Assembly: GCA_026874595.1 (NCBI GenBank)
Contig: CM049318.1
Span: forward strand, 1,189,241-1,253,240
Origin: Sipunculus nudus
Lineage: Eukaryota > Annelida > Sipuncula > Golfingiida > Sipunculidae
Reading direction: 5' to 3'
DNA length: 64,000 nt
Within the stretch, counting starts at the first letter, position 1; each line of letters begins with the position of its first letter. The notes beneath the pieces are model-generated. The model did no database searches and had not been told where the DNA came from. It saw nothing but the letters and a program-made list of their open reading frames with translations. Of this stretch, positions 13,481 through 26,784 are shown in pieces. The position numbers and the translations under genes are program-made.

Positions 13481-16025
13481 CATTCTATAAAATTTTCATA
13501 GATATTTTCTGCGGATTTGGTTTATCTGGTGGATCCAGTAAAGGTGTTCTGCCTCAGCGGAGGAATGTGCTCAGTTGAAGTTCATTCTAGTTAATATTCA
13601 TAGATATTTTCTGCGGATTTGGATTACCTGGTGGATCCAGTAAAGGCGTTCTGCCTCAGCGGAGGAATGTGCTCAGTTGAAGTTCATTCTAGTTAATATT
13701 CATAGATATTTTCTGCGGATTTGGATTACCTGGTGGATCCAGTAAAGGCGTTCTGCCTTAGCGGAGGAATGTGCTCAGTTGAAGTTCATTCTAGTTAATA
13801 TTCATAGATATTTTCTGCGGATTTGGATTACCTGGTGGATCCAGTAAAGGCGTTCTGCCTCAGCGGAGGAATGTGCTCAGTTGAAGTTCATTCTAGTTAA
13901 TATTCATAAATATTTTCTGCGGATTTGGATTACCTGGTGGATCCAGTAAAGGCGTTCTGCCTCAGCGGAGGAATGTGCTCAGTTGAAGTTCATTCTAGTT
14001 AATATTCATAGATATTTTCTGCGGATTTGGATTACCTGGTGGATCCAGTAAAGGTGTTCTGCCTCAGCGGAGGAATGTGCTCAGTTGAAGTTCATTCTAG
14101 TTAATATTCATAGATATTTTCTGCGGATTTGATTACCTGGTGGATCCAGTAAAGGCGTTCTGCCTCAGCGGAGGAATGTGCTCAGTTGAAGTTCATTCTA
14201 GTTAATATCCATAGATATTTTCTGCGGATTTGGTTAACTGGTGGATCCAGTAAAGGCGTTCTGCCTCAGCGGAGGAATGTGCTCAGTTGAAGTTCATTCT
14301 AGTTAATATTCATAGATATTTTCTGCAGATTTGATTACCTGGTGGATCCAGTAAAGGCGTTCTGCCTCAGCGGAGGAATGTGCTCAGTTGAAGTTCATTC
14401 TAGTTAATATTCATAGATATTTTCTGCGGATTTGGATTACCTGGTGGCTGAAGTAAAGGCGTTCTGCCTCAGCGGAGGAATGTGCTCAGTTGAAGTTCAT
14501 TCTAGTTAATATTCATAGATATTTTCTGCGGATTTGGATTACCTGGTGGATCCAGTAAAGGTGTTCTGCCTCAGCGGAGGAATGTGCTCAGTTGAAGTTC
14601 ATTCTAGTTAATATCCATAGATATTTTCTGCGGATTTGGATTACCTGGTGGATCCAGTAAAGGTGTTCTGCCTCAGCGGAGGAATGTGCTCAGTTGAAGT
14701 TCATTCTAGTTAATATTCATAGATATTTTCTGCGGATTTGATTACCTGGTGGATCCAGTAAAGGCGTTCTGCCTCAGCGGAGGAATGTGCTCAGTTGAAG
14801 TTCATTCTAGTTAATATCCATAGATATTTTCTGCGGATTTGGTTTATCTGGTGGATCCAGTAAAGGCGTTCTGCCTCAGCGGAGGAATGTGCTCAGTTGA
14901 AGTTAATTCTAGTTAATATTCATAGATATTTTCTGCGGATTTGATTACCTGGTGGATCCAGTAAAGGCGTTCTGCCTCAGCGGAGGAATGTGCTCAGTTG
15001 AAGTTCATTCTAGTTAATATTCATAGATATTTTCTGCGGATTTGGATTACCTGGTGGATCCAGTAAAGGCGTTCTGCCTCAGCGGAGGAATGTGCTCAGT
15101 TGAAGTTCATTCTAGTTAATATTCATAGATATTTTCTGCGGATTTGGATTACCTGGTGGATCCAGTAAAGGTGTTCTGCCTCAGCGGAGGAATGTGCTCA
15201 GTTGAAGTTCATTCTAGTTAATATTCATAGATATTTTCTGCGGATTTGGATTACCTGGTGGATCCAGTAAAGGTGTTCTGCCTCAGCGGAGGAATGTGCT
15301 CAGTTGAAGTTCATTCTAGTTAATATTCATAGATATTTTCTGCGGATTTGGTTTATCTGGTGGATCCAGTAAAGGTGTTCTGCCTCAGCGGAGGAATGTG
15401 CTCAGTTGAAGTTCATTCTAGTTAATATTCATAGATATTTTCTGCGGATTTGGATTACCTGGTGGATCCAGTAAAGGCGTTCTGCCTCAGCGGAGGAATG
15501 TGCTCAGTTGAAGTTCATTCTAGTTAATATTCATAGATATTTTCTGCGGATTTGGATTACCTGGTGGATCCAGTAAAGGCGTTCTGCCTCAGCGGAGGAA
15601 TGTGCTCAGTTGAAGTTCATTCTAGTTAATATTCATAGATATTATCTGCGGATTTGGATTACCTGGTGTATCCAGTAAAGGCGTTCTGCCTCAGCGGAGG
15701 AATGTGCTCAGTTGAAGTTCATTCAAGTTAATATTCATAGATATTTTCTGCGGATTTGGATTACCTGGTGGATCCAGTAAAGGCGTTCTGCCTCAGCGGA
15801 GGAATGTGCTCAGTTGAAGTTCATTCTAGTTAATATTCATAGATATTTTCTGCGGATTTGGATTACCTGGTGGATCCAGTAAAAGCGTTCTGCCTCAGCG
15901 GAGGAATGTGCTCAGTTGAAGTTCATTCTAGTTAATATTCATAGATATTTTCTGCGGATTTGGTTTATCTGGTGGATCCAGTAAAGGTGTTCTGCCTCAG
16001 CGGAGGAATGTGCTCAGTTGAAGTT
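13481..16025 (+). repeat. HOR-B copy 1 (2,545 bp, about 25 monomers)
   Basis: Defined by markers that repeat exactly 2,545 bases later: CATTCTATAA (13,481 to 16,026), GGTTAACTGG (14,232 to 16,777) and GATATTAT (15,638 to 18,183). GAAGTTAATTC near 14.9 kb also recurs. Private changes of this copy include CTGCAGATTT near 14.33 kb (a CpG to CpA change) and GGCTGAAG near 14.45 kb, where the other copies read GGCTCCAG. Confidence 0.9.
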
Positions 16026-18570
16026 CATTCTATAAAATTTTCATAGATATTTTCTGCGGATTTGGTTTATCTGGTGGATCCAGTAAAGGTGTTCTGCCTC
16101 AGCGGAGGAATGTGCTCAGTTGAAGTTCATTCTAGTTAATATTCATAGATATTTTCTGCGGATTTGGATTACCTGGTGGATCCAGTAAAGGCGTTCTGCC
16201 TCAGCGGAGGAATGTGCTCAGTTGAAGTTCATTCTAGTTAATATTCATAGATATTTTCTGCGGATTTGGATTACCTGGTGGATCCAGTAAAGGCGTTCTG
16301 CCTTAGCGGAGGAATGTGCTCAGTTGAAGTTCATTCTAGTTAATATTCATAGATATTTTCTGCGGATTTGGATTACCTGGTGGATCCAGTAAAGGCGTTC
16401 TGCCTCAGCGGAGGAATGTGCTCAGTTGAAGTTCATTCTAGTTAATATTCATAAATATTTTCTGCGGATTTGGATTACCTGGTGGATCCAGTAAAGGCGT
16501 TCTGCCTCAGCGGAGGAATGTGCTCAGTTGAAGTTCATTCTAGTTAATATTCATAGATATTTTCTGCGGATTTGGATTACCTGGTGGATCCAGTAAAGGT
16601 GTTCTGCCTCAGCGGAGGAATGTGCTCAGTTGAAGTTCATTCTAGTTAATATTCATAGATATTTTCTGCGGATTTGATTACCTGGTGGATCCAGTAAAGG
16701 CGTTCTGCCTCAGCGGAGGAATGTGCTCAGTTGAAGTTCATTCTAGTTAATATCCATAGATATTTTCTGCGGATTTGGTTAACTGGTGGATCCAGTAAAG
16801 GCGTTCTGCCTCAGCGGAGGAATGTGCTCAGTTGAAGTTCATTCTAGTTAATATTCATAGATATTTTCTGCGGATTTGATTACCTGGTGGATCCAGTAAA
16901 GGCGTTCTGCCTCAGCGGAGGAATGTGCTCAGTTGAAGTTCATTCTAGTTAATATTCATAGATATTTTCTGCGGATTTGGATTACCTGGTGGCTCCAGTA
17001 AAGGCGTTCTGCCTCAGCGGAGGAATGTGCTCAGTTGAAGTTCATTCTAGTTAATATTCATAGATATTTTCTGCGGATTTGGATTACCTGGTGGATCCAG
17101 TAAAGGTGTTCTGCCTCAGCGGAGGAATGTGCTCAGTTGAAGTTCATTCTAGTTAATATCCATAGATATTTTCTGCGGATTTGGATTACCTGGTGGATCC
17201 AGTAAAGGTGTTCTGCCTCAGCGGAGGAATGTGCTCAGTTGAAGTTCATTCTAGTTAATATTCATAGATATTTTCTGCGGATTTGATTACCTGGTGGATC
17301 CAGTAAAGGCGTTCTGCCTCAGCGGAGGAATGTGCTCAGTTGAAGTTCATTCTAGTTAATATCCATAGATATTTTCTGCGGATTTGGTTTATCTGGTGGA
17401 TCCAGTAAAGGCGTTCTGCCTCAGCGGAGGAATGTGCTCAGTTGAAGTTAATTCTAGTTAATATTCATAGATATTTTCTGCGGATTTGATTACCTGGTGG
17501 ATCCAGTAAAGGCGTTCTGCCTCAGCGGAGGAATGTGCTCAGTTGAAGTTCATTCTAGTTAATATTCATAGATATTTTCTGCGGATTTGGATTACCTGGT
17601 GGATCCAGTAAAGGCGTTCTGCCTCAGCGGAGGAATGTGCTCAGTTGAAGTTCATTCTAGTTAATATTCATAGATATTTTCTGCGGATTTGGATTACCTG
17701 GTGGATCCAGTAAAGGTGTTCTGCCTCAGCGGAGGAATGTGCTCAGTTGAAGTTCATTCTAGTTAATATTCATAGATATTTTCTGCGGATTTGGATTACC
17801 TGGTGGATCCAGTAAAGGTGTTCTGCCTCAGCGGAGGAATGTGCTCAGTTGAAGTTCATTCTAGTTAATATTCATAGATATTTTCTGCGGATTTGGTTTA
17901 TCTGGTGGATCCAGTAAAGGTGTTCTGCCTCAGCGGAGGAATGTGCTCAGTTGAAGTTCATTCTAGTTAATATTCATAGATATTTTCTGCGGATTTGGAT
18001 TACCTGGTGGATCCAGTAAAGGCGTTCTGCCTCAGCGGAGGAATGTGCTCAGTTGAAGTTCATTCTAGTTAATATTCATAGATATTTTCTGCGGATTTGG
18101 ATTACCTGGTGGATCCAGTAAAGGCGTTCTGCCTCAGCGGAGGAATGTGCTCAGTTGAAGTTCATTCTAGTTAATATTCATAGATATTATCTGCGGATTT
18201 GGATTACCTGGTGTATCCAGTAAAGGCGTTCTGCCTCAGCGGAGGAATGTGCTCAGTTGAAGTTCATTTAAGTTAATATTCATAGATATTTTCTGCGGAT
18301 TTGGATTACCTGGTGGATCCAGTAAAGGCGTTCTGCCTCAGCGGAGGAATGTGCTCAGTTGAAGTTCATTCTAGTTAATATTCATAGATATTTTCTGCGG
18401 ATTTGGATTACCTGGTGGATCCAGTAAAAGCGTTCTGCCTCAGCGGAGGAATGTGCTCAGTTGAAGTTCATTCTAGTTAATATTCATAGATATTTTCTGC
18501 GGATTTGGTTTATCTGGTGGATCCAGTAAAGGTGTTCTGCCTCAGCGGAGGAATGTGCTCAGTTGAAGTT
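16026..18570 (+). repeat. HOR-B copy 2 (2,545 bp)
   Basis: This is a tandem copy of the preceding 2,545-bp unit with the same marker order. A private substitution gives ATTTAAGTT near 18.27 kb, where copy 1 has ATTCAAGTT near 15.72 kb. The same substitution reappears in the matching place of the later superblock (near 32.80 kb), so this copy already differed before the superblock was duplicated. The following copy would begin near 18,570, but the CATTCTATAA marker is missing there and the array changes into HOR-C. Confidence 0.88.
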
Positions 18571-21500
18571 CATTCTAGTTAATATTCATAGATATTTTCT
18601 GCGGATTTGGATTACCTGGTGGATCCAGTAAAGGCGTTCTGCCTCAGCGGAGGAATGTGCTCAGTTGAAGTTCATTCTAGTTAATATTCATAGATATTTT
18701 CTGTGGATTTGGATTACCTGGTGGATCCAGTAAAGGCGTTCTGCCTAAGCGGGGGAATGTGCTCAGTTGAAGTTCATTCTAGTTAATATTCATAGATATT
18801 TTCTGCGGCTTTGGATTACCTGGTGGATCCAGTAAAGGCGTTCTGCCTCAGCGGAGGAATGTGCCCAGTTGAAGTTCATTCAAGTTAATATTCATAGATA
18901 TTTTCTGCGGATTTGATTACCTGGTGGATCCAGTAAAGGCGTTCTGCCTCAGCGGAGGAATGTGCTCAGTTGAAGTTCATTCTAGTTAATATTCATAGAT
19001 ATTTTCTGCGGATTTGGATTACCTGGTGTATCCAGTAAAGGCGTTCTGCCTGAGCGGAGGAATGTGCTCAGTTGAAGTTCATTCAAGTTAATATTCATAG
19101 ATATTTTCTGCGGCTTTGGATTACCTGGTGGATCCAGTAAAGGTGTTCTGCCTCAGCGGAGGAATGTGCTCAGTTGAAGTTCATTCTTGTTAATATTCAT
19201 AGATATTTTCTGCGGATTTGGATTACCTGGTGGATCCAGTAAAGGTGTTCTGCCTCAGCGGAGGAATGTGCTCAGTTGAAGTTCATTCTAGTTAATATTC
19301 ATAGATATTTTCTGCGGATTTGGTTTATCTGGTGGATCCAGTAAAGGTGTTCTGCCTCAGCGGAGGAATGTGCTCAGTTGAAGTTCATTCTAGTTAATAT
19401 TCATAGATATTTTCTGCGGATTTGGATTACCTGGTGGATCCAGTAAAGGCGTTCTGCCTCAGCGGAGGAATGTGCTCAGTTGAAGTTCATTCTAGTTAAT
19501 ATTCATAGATATTTTCTGCGGATTTGGATTACCTGGTGGATCCAGTAAAGGCGTTCTGCCTTAGCGGAGGAATGTGCTCAGTTGAAGTTCATTCTAGTTA
19601 ATATTCATAGATATTTTCTGCGGATTTGGATTACCTGGTGGATCCAGTAAAGGCGTTCTGCCTCAGCGGAGGAATGTGCTCAGTTGAAGTTCATTCTAGT
19701 TAATATTCATAGATATTTTCTGCGGATTTGATTACCTGGTGGATCCAGTAAAGGCGTTCTGCCTCAGCGGAGGAATGTGCTCAGTTGAAGATCATTCTAG
19801 TTAATATTCATAGATATTTTCTGCGGATTTGGATTACCTGGTGGCTCCAGTAAAGGCGTTCTGCCTCAGCGGAGGAATGTGCTCAGTTGAAGTTCATTCT
19901 AGTTAATATTCATAGATATTTTCTGCGGATTTGGATTACCTGGTGGATCCAGTAAAGGTGTTCTGCCTCAGCGGAGGAATGTGCTCAGTTGAAGTTCATT
20001 CTAGTTAATATCCATAGATATTTTCTGCGGATTTGGATTACCTGGTGGATCCAGTAATGGTGTTCTGCCTCAGCGGAGGAATGTGCTCAGTTGAAGTTCA
20101 TTCTAGTTAATATTCATAGATATTTTCTGCGGATTTGATTACCTGGTGGATCCAGTAAAGGCGTTCTGCCTCAGCGGAGGAATGTGCTCAGTTAAAGTTC
20201 ATTCTAGTTAATATCCATAGATATTTTCTGCGGATTTGGTTTATCTGGTGGATCCAGTAAAGGCGTTCTGCCTCAGCGGAGGAATGTGCTCAGTTGAAGT
20301 TAATTCTAGTTAATATTCATAGATATTTTCTGCGGATTTGACTACCTGGTGGATCCAGTAAAGGCGTTCTGCCTCAGCGGAGGAATGTGCTCAGTTGAAC
20401 TTCATTCTAGTTAATATTCATAGATATTTTCTGCGGATTTGGATTACCTGGTGGATCCAGTAAAGGCGTTCTGCCTCAGCGGAGGAATGTGCTCAGTTGA
20501 AGTTCATTCTAGTTAATATTCATAGATATTTTCTGCGGATTTGGATTACCTGGTGGATCCAGTAAAGGTGTTCTGCCTCAGCGGAGGAATGTGCTCAGTT
20601 GAAGTTCATTCTAGTTAATATTCATAGATATTTTCTGCGGATTTGGATTACCTGGTGGATCCAGTAAAGGTGTTCTGCCTCAGCGGAGGAATGTGCTCAG
20701 TTGAAGTTCATTCTAGTTAATATTCATAGATATTTTCTGCGGATTTGGTTTATCTGGTGGATCCAGTAAAGGTGTTCTGCCTCAGCGGAGGAATGTGCTC
20801 AGTTGAAGTTCATTCTAGTTAATATTCATAGATATTTTCTGCGGATTTGGATTACCTGGTGGATCCAGTAAAGGCGTTCTGCCTCAGCGGAGGAATGTGC
20901 TCAGTTGAAGTTCATTCTAGTTAATATTCATAGATATTTTCTGCGGATTTGGATTACCTGGTGGATCCAGTAAAGGCGTTCTGCCTCAGCGGAGGAATGT
21001 GCTCAGTTGAAGTTCATTCTAGTTAATATTCATAGATATTATCTGCGGATTTGGATTACCTGGTGTATCCAGTAAAGGCGTTCTGCCTCAGCGGAGGAAT
21101 GTGCTCAGTTGAAGTTCATTCAAGTTAATATTCATAGATATTTTCTGCGGATTTGGATTACCTGGTGGATCCAGTAAAGGCGTTCTGCCTCAGCGGAGGA
21201 ATGTGCTCAGTTGAAGTTCATTCTAGTTAATATTCATTGATATTTTCTGCGGATTTGGATTACCTGGTGGATCCAGTAAAAGCGTTCTGCCTCAGCGGAG
21301 GAATGTGCTCAGTTGAAGTTCATTCTAGTTAATATTCATAGATATTTTCTGCGGATTTGGTTTATCTGGTGGATCCAGTAAAGGTGTTCTGCCTCAGCGG
21401 AGGAATGTGCTCAGTTGAAGTTCATTCTAGTTAATATTCATAGATATTTTCTGCGGATTTGGATTACCTGGTGGATCCAGTAAAGGCGTTCTGCCTCAGC

Positions 21501-24056
21501 GGAGGAATGTGCTCAGTTGAAGTTCATTCAAGTTAATATTCATAGATATTTTCTGCGGATTTGATTACCTGGTGGATCCAGTAAAGGCGTTCTGCCTCAG
21601 CGGAGGAATGTGCTCAGTTGAAGTTCATTCTAGTTAATATTCATAGATATTTTCTGCGGATTTGGATTACCTGGTGTATCCAGTAAAGGCGTTCTGCCTG
21701 AGCGGAGGAATGTGCTCAGTTGAAGTTCATTCAAGTTAATATTCATAGATATTTTCTGCGGCTTTGGATTACCTGGTGGATCCAGTAAAGGTGTTCTGCC
21801 TCAGCGGAGGAATGTGCTCAGTTGAAGTTCATTCTTGTTAATATTCATAGATATTTTCTGCGGATTTGGATTACCTGGTGGATCCAGTAAAGGTGTTCTG
21901 CCTCAGCGGAGGAATGTGCTCAGTTGAAGTTCATTCTAGTTAATATTCATAGATATTTTCTGCGGATTTGGTTTATCTGGTGGATCCAGTAAAGGTGTTC
22001 TGCCTCAGCGGAGGAATGTGCTCAGTTGAAGTTCATTCTAGTTAATATTCATAGATATTTTCTGCGGATTTGGATTACCTGGTGGATCCAGTAAAGGCGT
22101 TCTGCCTCAGCGGAGGAATGTGCTCAGTTGAAGTTCATTCTAGTTAATATTCATAGATATTTTCTGCGGATTTGGATTACCTGGTGGATCCAGTAAAGGC
22201 GTTCTGCCTTAGCGGAGGAATGTGCTCAGTTGAAGTTCATTCTAGTTAATATTCATAGATATTTTCTGCGGATTTGGATTACCTGGTGGATCCAGTAAAG
22301 GCGTTCTGCCTCAGCGGAGGAATGTGCTCAGTTGAAGTTCATTCTAGTTAATATTCATAGATATTTTCTGCGGATTTGATTACCTGGTGGATCCAGTAAA
22401 GGCGTTCTGCCTCAGCGGAGGAATGTGCTCAGTTGAAGTTCATTCTAGTTAATATTCATAGATATTTTCTGCGGATTTGGTTTATCTGGTGGATCCAGTA
22501 AAGGTGTTCTGCCTCAGCGGAGGAATGTGCTCAGTTGAAGTTCATTCTAGTTAATATTCATAGATATTTTCCGCGGATTTGGATTACCTGGTGGATCCAG
22601 TAAAGGCGTTCTGCCTCAGCGGAGGAATGTGCTCAGTTGAAGTTCATTCTAGTTAATATTCATAGATATTTTCTGCGGATTTGGATTACCTGGTAGATCC
22701 AGTAAAGGCGTTCTGCCTTAGCGGAGGAATGTGCTCAGTTGAAGTTCATTCTAGTTAATATTCATAGATATTTTCTGCGGATTTGGATTACCTGGTGGAT
22801 CCAGTAAAGGCGTTCTGCCTCAGCGGAGGAATGTGCTCAGTTGAAGTTCATTCTAGTTAATATTCATAAATATTTTCTGCGGATTTGGATTACCTGGTGG
22901 ATCCAGTAAAGGCGTTCTGCCTCAGCGGAGGAATGTGCTCAGTTGAAGTTCATTCTAGTTAATATCCATAGATATTTTCTGCGGATTTGGATTACCTGGT
23001 GGATCCAGTAAAGGTGTTCTGCCTCAGCGGAGGAATGTGCTCAGTTGAAGTTCATTCTAGTTAATATTCATAGATATTTTCTGCGGATTTGATTACCTGG
23101 TGGATCCAGTAAAGGCGTTCTGCCTCAGCGGAGGAATGTGCTCAGTTGAAGTTCATTCTAGTTAATATCCATAGATATTTTCTGCGGATTTGGTTTATCT
23201 GGTGGATCCAGTAAAGGCGTTCTGCCTCAGCGGAGGAATGTGCTCAGTTGAAGTTCATTCTAGTTAATATTCATAGATATTTTCTGCGGATTTGATTACC
23301 TGGTGGATCCAGTAAAGGCGTTCTGCCTCAGCGGAGGAATGTGCTCAGTTGAAGATCATTCTAGTTAATATTCATAGATATTTTCTGCGGATTTGGATTA
23401 CCTGGTGGATCCAGTAAAGGCGTTCTGCCTCAGCGGAGGAATGTGCTCAGTTGAAGTTCATTCTAGTTAATATTCATAGATATTTTCTGCGGATTTGGAT
23501 TACCTGGTGGATCCAGTAAAGGCGTTCTGCCTCAGCGGAGGAATGTGCTCAGTTGAAGTTCATTCAAGTTAATATTCATAGATATTTTCTGCGGATTTGG
23601 ATTACCTGGTGGATCCAGTAAAGGTGTTCTGCCTTAGCGGAGGAATGTGCTCAGTTGAAGTTCATTCTAGTTAATATTCATAGATATTTTCTGCGGATTT
23701 GGATTACCTGGTGGATCCAGTAAAGGTGTTCTGCCTCAGCGGAGGAATGTGCTCAGTTGAAGTTCATTCTAGTTAATATTCATAGATATTTTCTGCGGAT
23801 TCGGATTACCTGGTGGATCCAGTAAAGGCGTTCTGCCTCAGCGGAGGAATGTGCTCAGTTGAAGTTCATTCTAGTTAATATTCATAGATATTTTCTGCGG
23901 ATTTGGATTACCTGGTGGATCCAGTAAAGGCGTTCTGCCTCAGCGGAGGAATGTGCTCAGTTGAAGTTCATTCTAGTTAATATTCATAGATATTTTCTGC
24001 GGATTTGGATTACCTGGTGGATCCAGTAAAGGCGTTCTGCCTCAGCGGAGGAATGT
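18571..24056 (+). repeat. HOR-C segment (period about 2.85 kb)
   Basis: GATATTAT at 18,183 and 21,035 gives a period of 2,852 bp, equal to 28 monomers of which four are 101 bp. Markers include CCTAAGCGGGGG near 18,744, GCCCAGTTG, CGGCTTTGG, CATTCTTGTTAA, GAAGATCATT, GTAATGG at 20,054 and GACTACCTGG near 20.34 kb. The later part (22.3-24 kb) carries CTGGTAGATCC at about 22,691 and a TCGG change at 23,801. HOR-C shares a four-monomer cassette with HOR-B, so the two look like related variants of one ancestral HOR. Confidence 0.75.
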
Positions 24057-25285
24057 GCTTAGTTGAAGTTCATTCTAGTTAATATTCACAGATATTTTCT
24101 GCGGATTTGGATTACCTGGTCGATCCAGTAAAGGTGTTCTGCCTCAGCGGAGGAATGTGCTCAGTTGAAGTTCATTCTAGTTAATATTCATAGATATTTT
24201 CTGCGGATTTGGATTACCTGGTGGATCCAGTAAAGGCGTTCTGCCTCAGCGGAGGAATGTGCTCAGTTGAAGTTCATTCTAGTTAATATCCATAGATATT
24301 TTCTGCGGATTTGAATTACCTGGTGGATCCAGTAAAGGCGTTCTGCCTCAGCGGAGGAATGTGCTCAGTTGAAGTTCATTCTAGTTAATATTCATAGATA
24401 TTTTCTGCGGATTTGATTACCTGGTGGATCCAGTAAAGGCGTTCTGCCTCAGCGGAGGAATGTGCTCAGTTGAAGTTCATTCTAGTTAATATCCATAGAT
24501 ATTTTCTGCGGATTTGGATTACCTGGTGGATCCAGTAAAGGTGTTCTGCCTCAGCGGAGGAATGTGCTCAGTTGAAGTTCATTCTAGTTAATATTCATAG
24601 ATATTTTCTGCGGATTTGGATTACCTGGTGGATCCAGTAAAGGTGTTCTGCCTCAGCTTAGGAATGTGCTCAGTTGAAGTTCATTCTAGTTAATATTCAT
24701 AGATATTTTCTGCGGATTTGGTTTATCTGGTGGATCCAGTAAAGGTGTTCTGCCTCAGCGGAGGAATGTGCTCAGTTGAAGTTCATTCTAGTTAATATTC
24801 ATAGATATTTGCTGCGGATTTGGATTACCTGGTGGATCCAGTAAAGGCGTTCTGCCTCAGCGGAGGAATGTGCTCAGTTGAAGTTCATTCTAGTTAATAT
24901 TCATAGATATTTTCTGCGGATTTGGATTACCTGGTGGATCCAGTAAAGGCGTTCTGCCTCAGCGGAGGAATGTGCTCAGTTGAAGTTCATTCTAGTTAAT
25001 ATCCATAGATATTTTCTGCGGATTTGGATTACCTGGTGGATCCAGTAAAGGTTTTCTGCCTCAGCGGAGGAATGTGCTCAGTTGAAGTTCATTCTGGTTA
25101 ATATTCATAGATATGTTCTGCGGTTTTGATTACCTGGTGGATCCAGTAAAGGTGTTCTGCCTCAGCGGAGGAATGTGCTCAGTTGAAGTTCATTCTAGTT
25201 AATATCCATAGATATTTTCTGCGGATTTGGTTTATCTGGTGGATCCAGTAAAGGCGTTCTGCCTCAGAAGAAGAATGTGCTCAGA

Positions 25286-25373
25286 TGAAGTTCATTCTAG
25301 TTAATATTCATAGATATTTTCTGCGGATTTGATTACCTGGTGGATCCAGTAAAGGCGGAGGAATGTGCTCAGT
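25286..25373 (+). repeat. 88-bp deletion monomer, GGATCC lineage
   Basis: Counterpart of 10,754-10,841 in superblock 2, exactly 14,532 bases later. Confidence 0.92.
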
Positions 25374-26696
25374 TGAAGTTCATTCTAGTTAATATTCATA
25401 GATATTTTCTGCGGATTTGGATTACCTGGTGGATCCAGTAAAGGCATTCTGCCTCAGCGGAGGAATGTGCTCAGTTGAAGTTCATTCTAGTTAATATTCA
25501 TAGATATTTTCTGCGGATTTGGATTACCTGGTGGATCCAGTAAAAGGGTTCTGCCTCAGCGGAGGAATGTGCTCAGTTGAAGTTCATTCTAGTTAATATT
25601 CATAGATATTTTCTGCGGATTTGGTTTATCTGGTGGATCCAGTAAAGGTGTTCTGCCTCAGCGGAGGAATGTGCTCAGTTGAAGTTCATTCTAGTTAATA
25701 TTCATAGATATTTTCTGCGGATTTGATTACCTGGTGGATCCAGTAAAGGCGTTCTGCCTTAGCGGAGGAATGTACTCAGTTGAAGTTCATTCTAGTTAAT
25801 ATTCATAGATATTTTCTGCGGATTTGGATTACCTGGTGGATCCAGTAAAGGTGTTCTGCCTCAGCGGAGGAATGTGCTCAGTTGAAGTTCATTCTAGTTA
25901 ATATTCATAGATATTTTCTGCGGATTTGGTTTATCTGGTGGATCCAGTAAAGGTGTTCTGCCTCAGCGGAGGAATGTGCTCAGTTGAAATTCATTCTAGT
26001 TAATATTCATAGATATTTTCTGCGGATTTGATTACCTGGTGGATCCAGTAAAGGCGTTCTGCCTCAGCGGAGGAATGTGCTAAGTTGAAGTTCATTCTAG
26101 TTAATATTCATAGATATTTTCTGCGGATTTGGTTTATCTGGTGGATCCAGTAAAGGTGTTCTGCCTCAGCGGAGGAATGTGCTCAGTTGAAGTTCATTCT
26201 AGTTAATATTCATTGTTATTTTCTGCGGATTTGGATTACCTGGTGGATCCAGTAAAGGCGTTCTGCCTCAGCGGAGGAATGTGCACAGTTGAAGTTCATT
26301 CTAGTTAATATTCATAGATATTTTCTGCGGATTTGGATTACCTGGTGGATCCAGTAAAGGCGTTCTGCCTCAGCGGAGGAATGTGCTCAGTTGAAGTTCA
26401 TTCTAGTTAATATCCATAGATATTTTCTGCGGATTTGGATTACCTGGTGGATCCAGTAAAGGTGTTCTGCCTCAGCGGAGGAATGTGCTCAGTTGAAGTT
26501 CATTCTAGTTAATATTCATAGATATGTTCTGCGGATTTGATTACCTGGTGGATCCAGTAAAGGCGTTCTGCCTCAGCGGAGGAATGTGCTCAGTTGAAGT
26601 TCATTCTAGTTAATATCCATAGATATTTTCTACGGATTTGGTTTATCTGGTGGATCCAGTAAAGGCGTTCTGCCTCAGCGGAGGAATGTGCTCAGT

Positions 26697-26784
26697 TGAA
26701 GTTCATTCTATTTAATATTCATAGATATTTTCTGCGGATTTGATTACCTGGTGGTTCCAGTAAAGGCGGAGGAATGTGCTCAGT
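26697..26784 (+). repeat. 88-bp deletion monomer, GGTTCC lineage
   Basis: Counterpart of 12,165-12,252 in superblock 2, exactly 14,532 bases later. This is the last 88-bp unit in the window; none was seen in the right half of the array. Confidence 0.92.

Larger units (their letters stand above)
9525..24056 (+). repeat. Superblock copy 1 (14,532-bp period)
   Basis: This covers the end of one HOR-A copy, the third HOR-A copy, both HOR-B copies and HOR-C. Markers recur 14,532 bases later: GCTTAG 9,525 to 24,057; GGTTTTCTGCC 10,518 to 25,050; TCATTGTTAT 11,678 to 26,210; CATTCTATAA 13,481 to 28,013; GATATTAT 15,638 to 30,170. The left limit lies between about 9.29 and 9.52 kb, because the TTTATATCC variant near 9.24 kb has no partner. 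I noticed only a handful of differing sites over about 8.7 kb (near 9.92, 10.12, 11.89, 14.33 and 14.45 kb), so the duplication looks recent. Confidence 0.88.
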
